From: Austropuccinia psidii
Taxonomy: Eukaryota > Basidiomycota > Pucciniomycetes > Pucciniales > Sphaerophragmiaceae
Reading direction: 5' to 3'
DNA length: 64,000 bases
NCBI GenBank assembly: GCA_023105745.1
Contig: JALGQZ010000001.1
Coordinates: 60,861,937 to 60,925,936 of the forward strand
The position numbers and the translations under genes were made by a program. Of the stretch, positions 47,200 to 60,190 are shown piece after piece. Every line of letters starts with the position of its first letter. The stretch's first letter is position 1. The notes under the pieces were generated by a model. It ran no database searches, was not told where the DNA came from, and saw only the letters and a list, made by a program, of their open reading frames with translations.

Positions 47200-49005
47200 T
47201 GTGAGCCTTGGAGGTATTTTCATATACCCAAAAGACCACAAACCAAAAAAAATTAATATACAAACATAAATAAAATAAATTAATTTATATTATTAAAATA
47301 AAAATTGAAATATAAATATGAATTTGGATACAAAATCAAAAATTTCATTATAATTTAAAAATAAAAATACCTTAAATTTGAAAATTGTAAAAACACATTT
47401 CTACTTGAAAAAATTAAGTAAAAATGAATTTTCAAAAAAATTGCCCAAAATAAAATAATTTTGGAAAAATGTTAAATCAAATTTATCATAACTTTTTATC
47501 TAACAAATAAACATATAAAATTTATTTCACCATTGGATTCCTTATAAAAATTTAGGTGGCGTCACCTCTGAGTGAAATTTTTGTAACTCAACTCTAAATA
47601 AGCTTAAATTAAGTTTTTTGTATTTTATGTTTAAAAGTTGAAAATTCTCAAAACCTTAATGTAATTCACATCAAATGTACTGTTAATCATCAATTTTTGT
47701 GTCAAAGTTAGGTGTTGTGTATATTTTAGAAGTTGTGAGAAATTGAAGTATTTTCAATTGAACTCAATTGAATTGTCAAAATGTGCGCATGTATTACATA
47801 AGTGAACTTTGATTTAAATATGAGGTGTCAATTATCACAGTAGTGTACTGTGAAAGTAAATTGAATTACATATGTAAGTTGTAAGTATAATACATGATGA
47901 GGAATTAAAGGAAAAAATAAATTTGGGGGGAAAAGGAACTCTAGCTCTAAGGGGGAGCCAGACCCCCGAAATCCTTTCTGACAGGTGTGAGATGTCAAAA
48001 TACATGCAAACATTCATCACTTTTGGCCGCGAATTGAGTCACAGCTGTGACTCAATTGATGATGAGGTTTTGATACCAACCAGGGTAGTTTTAACTGTTG
48101 CCAAGAGAGTAAAACTACCCTTAAGATAAAACAATCTTAGTAAGTACACTTTGAACTGGTTTCTACGTCTCTTGCACTCATTCTGACGTGTTTTTAAGGC
48201 TCTCGGCCAGGTATTACTATAGTAATGGGTGATTTAAGGGTCTAAAATGGCTAAAACCAGCCCTTTTTTGGTCTAAACCAGGGTTCAATAATGCCACAAT
48301 TGGCTTTTCTGTTGTCAGAGTGTTTTCCATGACTGAAAAGATTAAATTTCACTTTTGGAGTAAGAAAATTGATGGCTATAAGAGAATGTCTTCTTTGCCC
48401 CACTTTTCTCTTCATGTTAGAATCTTTTCCTTTTATTAATTAGTTTAAACACTGTTAAACCAATCAATAAAAGTTTCCAACCACCTTTTTTTTAAAATTT
48501 TTTTGAACCTTTTAACCACGTGATAAAAATAATTATAATCATTTTTTGTAACTCCTATAATCATTTTTACCCCTGAACCACCCCAAAAAGTGAACTAAAG
48601 CATCTTTCATCACTATTAACTTTGTCACTTTGTTACCAAATTCATTCTGGTCCCTTTTAGGCGTGTTTTCTCTTTAAATATCTTTTTAAAGACTTTGTTC
48701 TTTAATTGCTTGCTTGCAGTTCTTTGCTCAATTAATTCCAATTGAAATTTCTCTTGAAGAAATTTCTTTTGTAGCCTTAAATATCTCTTGTAGAGTATTT
48801 TTGGATAAATCTGTATTGTTGGTAAAACAATAAATTTTTATTATATTATTCTTTTGGACTTACAAAGTTGAAAACAATAAAATTTGTGTGTTTTCTCTTT
48901 AAAAATACTATTTCTTACTATTTTTAAATAATTTTACCTTATACAAATTTTGAGGACAGGAAAAGTACTTGATATTTTATCAAAGTTTCATATCCACACC
49001 TTACA
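47200..49005 (+). repeat. 3' LTR of element C
   Basis: A 1806-bp LTR from TGTGAGCCTTGGAGG to CATATCCACACCTTACA, uninterrupted. In the first ~180 bp I count about a dozen differences from the 5' LTR. Confidence 0.92.
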
Positions 49006-52000
49006 AAAACAGTAATGGGATGGCTCCTTTTATGCCTTAAAAACATCCTATGTGATCAAAAATTCTTGAAGAGGGTTTTGACTCATTAAAGATCAAGATT
49101 AAACTTAATAAGTATAAATTCTCAGCTATAAGTATTATTTTTAATTTCAAGTAACTTGAAGCTTCATTTGGGTATATTATTTTTATATTTACTCCAAAAA
49201 TGATATATCTCTGCTATATCTATTTTTGTTGATATATTGGAAAGAATCTTTCAAGAGGTAAAGCTTTAATTTTAATTTTAATTATTTTTTAAAGTAATTT
49301 TCATCTCCTTTTAAAAATAATCAGTTAACATATTCTCAAGGGTAAATAACACATAATTTTATTGATAAGTCAAGTGTGATATTTAGTTTCTACACAAAGA
49401 AGATAAAGTTTCAAGCTGTGTGAAGAAACTTAATTCAATTCATTTCTAAATAAATTCTTTATGCATTTTTGCATTTAGTGCTTTTTTACAAATAAAAATA
49501 GCAATATACACTAAAATTTGACTTTTTATCATATTTTTCTGATTCTGCGTTCAATTTTCGGCTTCTTTACCCACCTTCAACCATTTCATAGCTCTTAAGA
49601 ACTTGATTACAAACCTGAAAATTGGAAATTACCCTTTGAAATATTTTAATTCCTGTCCAAATGGAGGATGAACCAGTTTAAACTTTAATATTCAATCAAA
49701 TCTAATGTTAAAGTTCAAATAAGGTTGAAAATAATTTAATAAAGGAAGAAATTCTGAATACTCTCTTTTGGATCCCAAATTTGGGCTAACCTGTCATCTT
49801 TTTCCATTCCCCCCCTTTTACACCCTCTTGCATGGATTTTGGCAATTTATTTTTTCAAAGCCATGCCATGGATTTAAATCAACTTTAATTTAGTCAAAAG
49901 AAATCTTACATTCTGTATGTAGAATTCTTAGAAAATCTAGTTAATATACACAAAACCTCTATTCCAACACTCTTTCTTTGCAAGTCTACATATACATGAT
50001 GAAAATTTAAATTAGTGTTGAAATTAAAATTTTTAAAAAATTGTTTAAGTTTTTTGAATACTTCTTAATTATTCTGATAAAAGTTAAAATAATCATATTT
50101 GGGTATATACCTCTATGAGGCTACCTTAGGTTCTTTTTGGGACAAAATACAATTATGACAATAATCATAAGTTTTTTTATCCAAAAAAATTAATGATAGA
50201 ATTTAATTATTCTTTTTGACTTACTTTGAAAAGTCAGTTGATGACTAAGTAAAATGTGTAAAATAGTCTTTTTAGCCTTATTGGTATGCTATAGATACCT
50301 TTTAGGCTCACATACATATTTGAAAATTGAGCTTATTAATTATTGATACTTGAAGGGTGCTGGTAGAACAAAGTAAGCTTTTAGTACAAACACATAAGCT
50401 GTAACTTTTATTTACCAAAGACTTATGTGTTTCACAAATTTATGGTCAAAAACACACAATTTTATGGTAAACCCAATTATTTAGGCCATTTTCAAAAAAG
50501 GTCTTATGCAGAATTTTTGGACCTTATTTGAATTATTTCTGCTTGGTTTTGTGGTGGCTTTTACATTACTCTCTTTGTTTCAGTATTTTTTTAATTGAAA
50601 AATTTAAAAAAATGCAAAAATAATTCAAATATTAAGAAAAAAAGATTCCACTTATGGCTTTGGTCACTTTCTTTTAGAGAAAGGTGACCTTGTTGAGAGC
50701 TGTTGAGAATTTTTCCTCAATATTTGAAAAAAAAAATGAAAGATAAAGGATTAAACCTCAAAAGAGTGTGTCCATTTTGAGGGTTTCAGATTAATCTTTT
50801 ACCATATATTCTTTTCAAAAAATTATGGAAGAATTCTCATCAGGTCACAATAGTCTCATGTTTATTTCAGAAAATAAGGTTTCCAAATACATGTGTGGAG
50901 TTTTTTCTTTGTTTTGGAATTATTCTTTCCATTTTTGTAAATGGGTTAATTTAAGAAATGATTTTAAAAAAAATACTGAAAATATGAGAGTAAAATAAAA
51001 TCCACCTTAGAGCAAGAAAAAATATTTATATAAGAGTGAATTTTTTATGGAGAATTTTGTTTAAAAATTGGCCTTTTCAAATATTTCTACCACACAATTA
51101 AATGTTTTGGCCATAAGTTGGTAAAATCACATAAGGGCCTATGTGTTTTTACTATGAGCCTATTTTATTTTACCAGCACCCTACTTGAAATACAAAGAGA
51201 AGAGAGAAATAGTTGTCTTTGGGTATTCCAAATGTATAGACCTTAATTCCTTTTCCTTTTGAGGCCAATGAAAAGGAATAAGAAATAAAACAGTAATTGT
51301 TCAGTTTCTTAGCTTTTTATTAAGGCAATATATATTTTCGTCAAAAAATTTAAATAGTTTTCAATTAGAATTGAGTAAAGGAACTTTTTGAAAAAAAGAT
51401 TGATTAAAATCTTCAGGCAATAAATATTTAATACTCTTCACAGGGATTGTGTTCAGGGTGAGAATTATTATTGGCGAGGAACTCAAAAATAAGAGTTACG
51501 TCTCCCTGAAATATTTTTTAAAATGTGGTGAACAATTAATGAAATACTATTAATTGAATTTGTGATTTAAGAAGCCAAGATTTTAATTATGAGATTTGGA
51601 AGGTCCAAAATGTCTCACTGTTATTATATTTTTCTCTAAAACATATGTTCTGGCTCAAATGGCAAAATTTGATAAAATACTAAAATGAAAAAAAAAAATT
51701 GAATTCTCTTACTAGTAAAAACCTTGTAAAGTTTCTGGGTGTTTTTTTTGAGAAAAGGGCTGTCAACCTATTCAAATACATTTTCCTAGAAAACAAACTT
51801 CATAGTTGATATTTTTGGGATAATCACCCAAATTTCTAACAAAAGTTATCTTGAGATTTTTAAATAAAATAAAGAATCACTTTTTAAAAATAATTACCAA
51901 AAAGAGAACTATTTTAACATAAATTTCAAATATCAATTTAGCTGATTCTTTTGCTTCGAAAAAAAGAAGGATTATTTACAAAATAACTTAAATTCAAGAA

Positions 52001-53435
52001 ATCCATAAATATTTTATGGCAAAATTTTTTCCTAAGCTGGTTTGAGCCTTTTTTAAGTCAATTTTTTCAACAGTTCAGGTAAAAAAACATAAGGAACACC
52101 CCGATCCCAAATTATTTAAAACATTTGTTGTGTTTTTTTTCAATTTTTTCAAACCAAAATGGTAAAAGACAAATTATAATAAAGATCATACCATCAAATA
52201 AAAGAAAAAAAATACTTCGATTCCTCCATAAGCTGAAATTAACAAAAATTCACATATGAAAAAGAAAATTACCCCTTTTAGCATTTTTGGAGATTATAGC
52301 TCTCAATTTTCCCCCTGGATTTCATAATTATCGAAAAATATCCTATTCTAACCATTGATACCCTTTGAGAGGTTTATTGTGCACAACTAGACCTGGTGTT
52401 TCTAAAAAATAATTTTTTAGATCTTTGGTAATTCTGAACTTCCTTTGAATAGAAAATAGTCTCAGAAATGTTTTTGAGATTAAATCTCACCTTCCTCATA
52501 TATATTGTTTTCAAGGATGATATCCCACTAAGGTAATTTATGGTTGGGAAAAACCCACCCAGTGAGAGTTTTGTAATTTCTTTATTATGTGAAAACATTT
52601 TATTGAATAAAATTTGAAAATTATGAAGGCATAAAGGCCTGGTTTGTTTTTGCAAAAGTTGGAAATTTCTAAATGATCCATCACATTTAAATCAAAATTA
52701 AAAGGAGATATCCCAAAATTTTACCAACTGTAATCTTTTTTTTAAATATCCATCCATGAAGGTAAGAGAAAAGAAGGGGTGGCTTAAATTTGCTCCAAAA
52801 TAAGAGAGGAGAAAAAATTTACAAATTGAATCTGTAGGATGTGTCTATGAAGCTCTTGATAATATTAATATTAATCAGGAGTAATATGAATGTTCTTATG
52901 AAATATACTAAATAAATTTACGATAAGCACAAATAAATAATTAATTCCTTGATTATTTCTTTTACTTGTTGTACACTACTAATGATTCTAACAGGACTCA
53001 GTAATTGTTTACTAGAATCAATTACAAGAAGTATTAATAATAAAACTTTGTATTGAAAAAATATAAAATTATTTTAATTTATAATTATCTTTTGCAATAA
53101 TAATTATAATAATAGGTCTTGAAAAAAACTACACACCAGAGAAAAACTTTAAGAATTAAGACAAAAAACTCACTAACAATCCAAAAGTATTTTGAAAACA
53201 ATTGGAAGAGTGATTTGGCAGATTTTTTGTGAATTAAAAGAATCAAAATTGACTCAAAATAGTAATACAACAATATAAAAGTTGAAGAATATCTGAAATA
53301 GCTAATTTGTATTATTTAACGTCTTTCTGATTTATTTGTAAATATTTAACTTCCTTGTTGATACTAATGATATAATTAAATAATATTATGAGCTTGAAAA
53401 AGAAGCAATAGAAGGCCTCTTTTAAGTCAGAAGAG
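49006..53435. other. Non-coding AT-rich DNA around a MITE-like element
   Basis: No gene recognised. LTR-end-like scraps occur near 50098-50125 (TTTGGGTATATACCTCTATGAGG) and 50296-50312 (ATACCTTTTAGGCTCACA), probably fragments of old minus-strand LTRs. The one defined element lies at 50355-51181. Confidence 0.5.
50355..51181. mobile_element. MITE-like element, 8-bp duplication TACTTGAA
   Basis: 827 bp with inverted ends GGGTGCTGGTA / TACCAGCACCC and TACTTGAA on both sides (50347-50354, 51182-51189). Sub-terminal GTAAGCTTTTAGTACAAAC and GGCCATAAGTTGGTAAAA motifs link it to 21903-22984 and to 30205-30815. It encodes no transposase. hAT-like by duplication length. Confidence 0.85.
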
Positions 53436-54210
53436 TGTCACAGGGGCTCTTCGAAGTGAAGAGGGCCTGGCACTCAGTAAACTAGGACTCACTTATGGAG
53501 GGCTCAAAGATATGATAAGAAGGAATACACTTGAGAGTGCAAGAGATGAATTACCAAAATAAAGAATATAAGAAAGCAGAAACAAAAGAAATAAGAGTAA
53601 AGAATAGAAGAGCCAACCACAAACAAGTCCAAGTCCACTGTTTCAACCTGTCAGAATGAAAAGAGAAGGGTTAATAAGGATATGGCCACCCAACTCATAC
53701 TGTACAGGCAAAGAGAGAAATGCAAAGACTAACTTAATATTCAATAAATATAATACCCAAAATAAGGATGAGAATATTCATAAAATAATAAATAACTAAA
53801 TGAATTAACTGGGGAAAAGTCCCCAGGGGGGAGAAAGAGGGGCTGGTATATGTGAGAATCCCCAGCCCTGATCCAGATGAAGAATTTTCATGAGAGGATT
53901 GAATGATTGAATTGAGTCTGGCCAATACAGGTCCTGTACAGCTTTACAGCACCTGTACAAGAGGTGTGGTGTATTTGAGTGATCATACAGTTTCATGCTG
54001 GTGTATTGAAACTGTATTGGGTGAATCCAACCTGTACAGATGTTGACAGGCTGTATTGAAGTACCAAGCTGTATGCATGTTTCAGCAAGGAAGATTGCTG
54101 AAACTGAATGCTGATGCAGATAGTGGATCTGCTGATTTGAAGTTTTTGAGTGGGTGTATTGATGAATGCCCTTACCCCTGGTGAGTGGTTGTTACAAAGG
54201 GGCTCACAGA
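53436..54210 (+). repeat. LTR-F-like remnant (right edge approximate)
   Basis: Starts TGTCACAGGGGCTCTTCGAAGTG and matches 28735-29480 in order and orientation. CTGTA/TACAG words are frequent. Ends where sequence resembling the inner part of LTR-H in reverse begins. Confidence 0.5.
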
Positions 54211-54660
54211 AGAATTCCATGGAGCCAAGTAATAAACCAAGTATCCTCTTTGGAGTATTGATTGCATCACTTTTTGTCACATAGGATTATCATAATCACT
54301 CAATTAAATCATTTTACATGACTACCACCCCATTTATGTTTGAGAAATAAAGTGTTAAAAAACAGAAAATCCTCTTTTGTTTAAAAAAAAAAGGAATTTC
54401 TCATTGGTATCAATTTTATTTGAAATTTCATGACATATTGTATTTTCTGTGAATTTTTGAAGATTCAGTGTTTCACATGTAATCACCAAAAATGAACTGT
54501 AAGTAAAACTTACAATTTGAATTATGATGTAATTATTATGTTTGGTTTTTTATGGATGATCCCTTTCTCCATTGGTCCTAGAGGTTTCAGAAAGATTTAT
54601 TAAGAATTGTATTTTTGATGAATTTTTGAATTTTTTACCTGATTTCCATGTAGAACACAA
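54211..54660 (-). repeat. Reverse-oriented fragment related to LTR-H
   Basis: Its reverse complement matches the middle of the solo LTR at 5433-7352, including ATTCAAAAATTCATCAAAAA, TACAATTCTTAATAAATCTT, GAAACACTGAATCTTC and GATGCAATCAATACTCC. It is a partial, diverged copy with uncertain edges. Confidence 0.55.
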
Positions 54661-56220
54661 AATAGCACAGTGATATCTAGTTGTGTCTCAACCATGGAAA
54701 TCCACCCCCTTGGACCTCATTATTGCATATCCATGCCATATCCAATATATGGAAATTTGGCCATTGTCATGTTTTATGGCCTTAATGGTCATTTTATCAT
54801 CTGGGGCAAACCTGGCCCCTTCACCATCATCAAGCCATTCTAGGCTGTCCCTTTGCTTTTGGACATCTTGGGTATTTTCCATACAACAGGGAAAATACAG
54901 CCCAAAAGCCTGTATTTGGCTTTTTAAGCTTTAAATACAATTTGCGCACTTTGATGCATTTTGCGCATTTGGCTGTATTAATCAATTAATGAGATATTGC
55001 TCATGTATTATGTGAATTATGCCCAAAGAGCCATATTTCTCATGTATTATGTCAAATATGCCCAAAAGGCCATATCAGGCCTTTTGGGGCATAACTGCCA
55101 GATTTGTGCATTTTGAGCACTTTGCACAAATACAGTTTTAAAGCTGTATTAGCTGTATGTAGCCAAAAAACCAAAAATGGCCAAATAACTCAAAAGACAC
55201 ATTCTCACCTCTGAAGCCTTCCAAAACCTAAATTTCATTCATATCCTCCTGACATCAGCTCAAAAGACCGTTGGCCCATTTCAACCTTTAATAACCAAAA
55301 GTGCCATATATGGTGTTATACACCATTATGAATCTTTTTTCAGCAGAAATCCAATGGCGGCAATTTCAAATGGATATTTCAACTTTTCAATAGGTCATCA
55401 AGGTACACCTTCCAGAGGATTCATCAATGCTCAAGGGAAAGTGTCATAGTCTCAAATACCAATAACACCATCAAGCAATCAATGGTTATTCTCACTCACA
55501 GTATTCCTCCAAGGAAATACTGGATGTTCATTCTCAAGGGATATTTAAGAGGCAGTTCCAAAACAATGTGTCAAGGGTCAATGCTCCACCAATCCACCTT
55601 GATAACCACATTGATTTCAATACAGTCTGTATTCATCAAGACCTGTATTTCAATCATACATCATGGGAAAATCATTCAATACAGTTCATTTCCCAATCTG
55701 GCAAGGTATACACTCCATCAGACAATCAATACAGCTTCCAGTATTCAATACAGACCAACTGCCAGCCTGAAGGAGTCAAGGTCTCAACCTTTCACATATA
55801 CCAGCCTCCTTTGAGCCTGGGGCTTTTTCCCCCAGTTACTTCATATATTTTGATTTTATTTTATCTTAATTTATCTTACCATTTTTGTTAAGTGAATACT
55901 GATATTATCAAGTCAGTCATTTAGCAACTTTTCTGTTTTCTTTCTTTGCCTGTCAATTGATATTTGGTGGTCATATCCTTACTAATTCCATTTTTCATTT
56001 TAGCAGCTTGAAACAGTGATTATGGACTTACTTGGTTGGCTCTTTGGCCATTTGGCTTGTCATTTCTCTTGTTGTATCTCATCTTTGTAATTGCATCCTT
56101 CTTAGAGAAATTCAACTCTTTATTTTTATTTTCTTTATTCTTTTGGAGTATTCCAAGTGAGTTCCCTGATTGCTGAGTGCCAGGCCACTCTTGTTTGTCT
56201 GTCCAAGAGGCCCTGTGGCA
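54661..56220 (-). repeat. Reverse LTR-F-like sequence (left edge uncertain)
   Basis: The minus strand from 56220 begins TGCCACAGGG and shares with 53436-54210 the words GGCCTGGCACTCAG, AGAGCCAACCA, CACTGTTTCAA and GGCTGGTATATGTGA in the same order, so the two LTR-like units form an inverted pair. The part from 54661 to about 55480 (with repeated AAAGGCCATAT / ATGTATTATG words) is included only tentatively. No gene seen. Confidence 0.45.
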
Positions 56221-57036
56221 TTATATTAATTAACTAATAATTTCTTTTCATTCTGTTCATTCCTTCTTTATGATTTAATTCACTCATTTCATTGAAATTA
56301 TGACTCTCTAATGCTTATGAACTTTATAAGTCATCATCACCTCTCAATTTTCTCTCATTCATTCTTCATTCTAAAAATTGAAAGCTGACCCAATTTTATT
56401 TTTGTTTCTCCTTTGTAAATCTTATCTCAAATCATCATTTTTAATTCATTCATAATTCAGCATAATCTTAATTTTCATTTTATTTTCAAATTTTTCATCA
56501 AGTTATTCAGACACATTCTTCACATCACAATTCATATTTGATTCATTCTTCAAGAATTTTGATTTTTAAAGAAGAACTCAGTTGATTTTGATTTGATTGA
56601 TTGATTTGAAATGAATTGATATTGACCTCAAGAAAATTGATTGACCTGAAGATTTCATTGACTTTGCTGATTTTTCACATCAAGAATTTTGACATAAATT
56701 GATTTTGTCTCAAGAATTCATTTTGATTGATTGATTTCCTGCAAGATTTTGATTTTGATTGATTGGAAATATTGATTCATTGACTTCAAGATTTCATTTG
56801 ACATTGATTGATTGATTTTCTTTGAGTTTTCGTTTGACTTATTTGATTCATTGACTTCAAGTTTTCATTTGATACTCAATTGATTGATTTACCTGAAGAT
56901 CTCATTTTGATTTATTAATTTTTCTTCAAGATATTTATTTTGACTTTTGACTTCAAGCTTTATTTCCAATTGCCTCAAGTTTTCAACTTCAAATCTTGAT
57001 TATTGTTCATTTTATTTCATATTTATCTTTGAATAA
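56221..57036 (+). repeat. Low-complexity TTGATT-rich leader upstream of the G-family gag
   Basis: AT-rich DNA, then from about 56570 to 56980 a degenerate repeat built from TTGATTGATTT, TTCAAG and TTCATTTGA words. It sits where the leader of the G-family retrotransposon would be. No coding signal. Confidence 0.5.
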
Positions 57037-57620
57037 TGCCCATCCAACACTCACCTCCTGCAAGACAGACAAGATTTCAGGCCAGATATCATGCTGTTCT
57101 CACTACAACTCAAGGGATCCTCTTGAAGGCACCCCAGCAGCTTCTCAACTGAGGGCCAAATTGGACAGAGGACCCATTTTGGAAGGAAGGAAGAGGGCCA
57201 AGAAGATCAAGTTGATTTTCAGGAACTTCAAGGACCATCTTCAGAGGTCCTGGGGAAGATGGTGAAGAGGAGGAGGAGAATTCTGTGGAAGAGGAAGAGT
57301 CTGATGGTACTGAAGGTGTTCCTGCTCCTGTGGGGGCCTCCCAAGGTACTCAAGGACCAACTCTAGCCCAGTCTAATAAGCCTGTCTCTCATCAGCCTGA
57401 ACCATCTTTATTGGCCATTATGCAGCAAATGACTCAGATTATGGCCAATCTTCAAGAAGCTTCATCCTCTGAAGAATCAAGACCACCAGCCTTCAAGACT
57501 CCATCTATGAAAGCACCAGAATGATTTGACAGGACCCAACCCTTCAAAGTTAGAAGCTTTATTCAGTCTTGTCAACTGATTTTTCATAATGATCCGGCAA
57601 GCTTCTCTCAAGACAGAAAG
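57037..57620 (+). pseudogene. Gag N-terminal fragment of family G, truncated by element D
   Basis: ATG at 57037 begins MPIQHSPPARQTRFQARY, but a stop after ~42 codons and frame changes split it. The later part reads EEESDGTEGVPAPVGASQGT, LLAIMQQMTQIMANLQEASS and KAPE, then a stop, then FIQSCQLIFHNDPASFSQDR. This is the Gln/Ser-rich start and the beginning of the retrotransposon gag domain. The 5' LTR of element D begins at 57621 and removes the rest. The related fragment at 7839-8229 is shorter. Confidence 0.8.
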
Positions 57621-59117
57621 TGTCAGCCTGTGACTCAAAACAGAGCACCCGCATGACATCCAACATACCATAAGTAATGGTATGAGGAGTATTGGACAAA
57701 TATAGCCAATACAAGTAGATTATAAAGAGGAAACCTCCTCAAATATAATAAGAAAGGACAAAGATATGCCCTATCAAAGATAAGACCAAATAAGCAAAAA
57801 CTCTTATTCTAGCCTCTAATCTAACTTATACATATTTCATGAAACCCCAACCAGAATGGTTTTTTTCTTGAAGCTCTAAGGGAGAGCTATCCAATGGTAT
57901 CATCTATTCATCTGTAGCACTCCTAAATCAGGAGTTACCATTATACCACCTTTTTTCACCAACAACCCCTCAAAGGTGTAGGAGGGCTTGTACAAAACTG
58001 TACAAAAGTATAACCAAATTAAAGATATAAACAAGAGCTTTAATTTGAGATACATTAGACCTCTGTATCTCTTAAATTGACTGAGGGATCTTGGTTCAAA
58101 GGTTTAACAACCAAAAATACAGATATTCTGAAAACAAGAAAGTAAACAAACCCCTGTATCTTTGGCATACACTCATACAACTGTACAGTGTAACATACCA
58201 ATCTGTAGAGCTAATCAAGCCCTACAAAACTGTATCATCAGAATCCAGATATCTTCCAAATTGGAGAAGATATCTGGCATGGAAGTTTTTGAAGCCTCAT
58301 ACTGATGTACAAAATTACATCCAAAAACTGAAAACCCTTATAACTTTTGCTATTTGAAAGAAGGGTAAACATGAAGCATACCAAATTGAAGAGCTCATTA
58401 AGCCCTTCAATTCTGTGCTCTTGGATTCTTGATATCTCAAAAACTGACTAAGATATCTTGGGTGGAAGTATTTTGACCAATACTGGTCTGTACCAAACCT
58501 GTACCAACCAGTACTGGCTTGATACTTAGAATAATGGTTGTTTAAAGCTTAAACCCGCCCAGAATGACTAATATTAGTCATCCAGACACTCTGGACACGT
58601 CACAATGGTGCTGACGTGGCCTGTGAAGAGTTTTTTCACCCTGTATTGATCCAGAATGATCATTTGTGGTCCAAAAACCACAATTCTGACTATGCTGACG
58701 TCAGAATTGATGGTACAGAACCACAACCCAGCCTCCAGAGTGAAAATTTTCACTCTGTAGACGTGTGAAGAGCCTACCAGTCTTTCACAGTCCTCAGAGG
58801 AGATAAAAGCAGGTCTTTCCTCACTGGAAAAGACTCATCTTATCATGAATTAACATCCTTACGTAGTAAAACTGTCTTATACCAGTAGTACTCTTAGGAT
58901 TATATTGATATAATTAAAATAATTAATTATTGTAGTGTTTCTTTACAGTCAAAGATATTAGAGCATTGCAACCCAGGTCCTCAATAGACTCATCACCACT
59001 GTTACCACATAGCAGTAGGACCTGAAGACTTAATTTTCATTTATTTTGTGTGTGTCACAGTCATAGTGCTAGCTTGTATTTACTATTTTTAAGCTACTAC
59101 ATAGACTCACCCTGACA
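57621..59117 (+). repeat. 5' LTR of element D
   Basis: 1497 bp from TGTCAGCCTGTGACTC to CTCACCCTGACA. Unrelated in sequence to LTR-1 or LTR-B except for the terminal TG...CA. It contains several ACGT-core words (GACACGTCAC, GCTGACGTGG, AGACGTGTG) at 58590-58770 and a TATA-like GATAAAAGCAGG at about 58801, possible promoter elements. Confidence 0.93.
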
Positions 59118-59134
59118 TTTTGGGGGCCTGGCCG
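59118..59134 (+). promoter_or_regulatory. Primer-binding site of element D
   Basis: TTTTGGGGGCCTGGCCG follows the LTR. It is shared with element B although the LTRs are unrelated, consistent with the same primer and machinery. Confidence 0.7.
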
Positions 59135-59382
59135 TTGTTTTAACCTATTCTGGACCTATTTTGGCGATTTTTGGATCATCTTCACTATTTTTGAAGGTTT
59201 TTTACTATAAAAGTAAGTACAATTTCGAGTTTTTTTCATTTTTTAACTAATTTTCATCTCTTATATTATAAAAATATAATATATATTTTTTATATATTGT
59301 ATTTTATCAAAATATATTAAATAATATATTTTATTTTATTTTTGAGTATTTATACTCTTCAAAGCTTTATATTGCAATTTTC

Positions 59383-60190
59383 ACGAAAATTAATAATAAT
59401 AAATAATTATTATTAATTTTTCAAATTTATTTTTATATACAAACAGTATATTTAAATAAAAAATTATTTTTTACCAAATTGTGTAAAAATTAATTTAAAT
59501 CATAATATTTATTGTAAATCAACAATAAATATTGAAATAATAATTTTATTATTTCAATTCTTTAATATTCAAATTGAATATTATTGAAGAAGATCTTTTT
59601 TTACTCAAGTTGAGGAAAAATTGATTAAAATTTTCTTTTTTTGATAAATAATCAAAAAAAAAATCTTAATAATAATAAGTCATTGTTATCAATTTACCAC
59701 GAAAATTGATAATAATAAGTAACTATTATTAACTTCTAAAACTTATTTTTATATACAAATAGTATATTTAAATAGAAAGTATAATTAATTTAAATCATAA
59801 TATTTATTGTAAACCAACAATAAATATTTAGATAATAATTTTATTATTATTTCAATTCTTTAATATTCAAATTGAATATTATTGAAGAAGAATCTTTCTA
59901 CTCAAGTTGAGGAAAAATTCATCAATTTTAATAATAATAAGTAATTATTATTAACTTCCCAAACTTATTTTTATATACAAATAGTATATTTAAATAGAAA
60001 GCATAATTAATTTTTACCAAATTGTGTAAAATTAATTTAAATCATAATATTTATTGTAAACCAACAATAAATATTTAAATAATAATTTTATTATTATTTC
60101 AATTCTTTAATATTCAAATTGAATATTATTGAAGAAGAATCCTTTCTACTCAAGTTAAGGAAAAATTCATCAATTTTTTTAAAAAAATAA
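59383..60190 (+). repeat. Three tandem leader repeats with conserved hairpins (element D)
   Basis: Units begin at about 59383, 59700 and 59931. Each contains an 11-bp perfect stem AATATTTATTG / CAATAAATATT with an 8-base loop (59504-59533, 59799-59828, 60046-60075) and a near-palindrome AATATTCAAATTGAATATT (59564-59582, 59862-59880, 60109-60127), and ends with TACTCAAGTTGAGGAAAAATT (TTAAGG in the third). The repeats lie between the primer site and the ORF, where packaging or translation signals are expected. Confidence 0.85.

Larger units (their letters stand above)
37023..49005 (+). mobile_element. Element C: full-length gypsy element, target duplication AAAAC
   Basis: 5' LTR 37023-40795 (interrupted), internal region 40796-47199, 3' LTR 47200-49005, with AAAAC on both sides (37018-37022, 49006-49010). 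Without the nested solo LTR it is about 10.0 kb. Domain order is ORF1/gag, PR, RT, RH, IN, chromodomain. Same family as A and E. Many stops and frameshifts, and LTRs that differ by several percent, show it is old and inactive. Confidence 0.93.

Noticed and set aside
54683..55891. Several frames of 60-110 codons near 54683-55891
   Set aside because: They lie in LTR-like sequence, overlap one another on both strands and show no domain.
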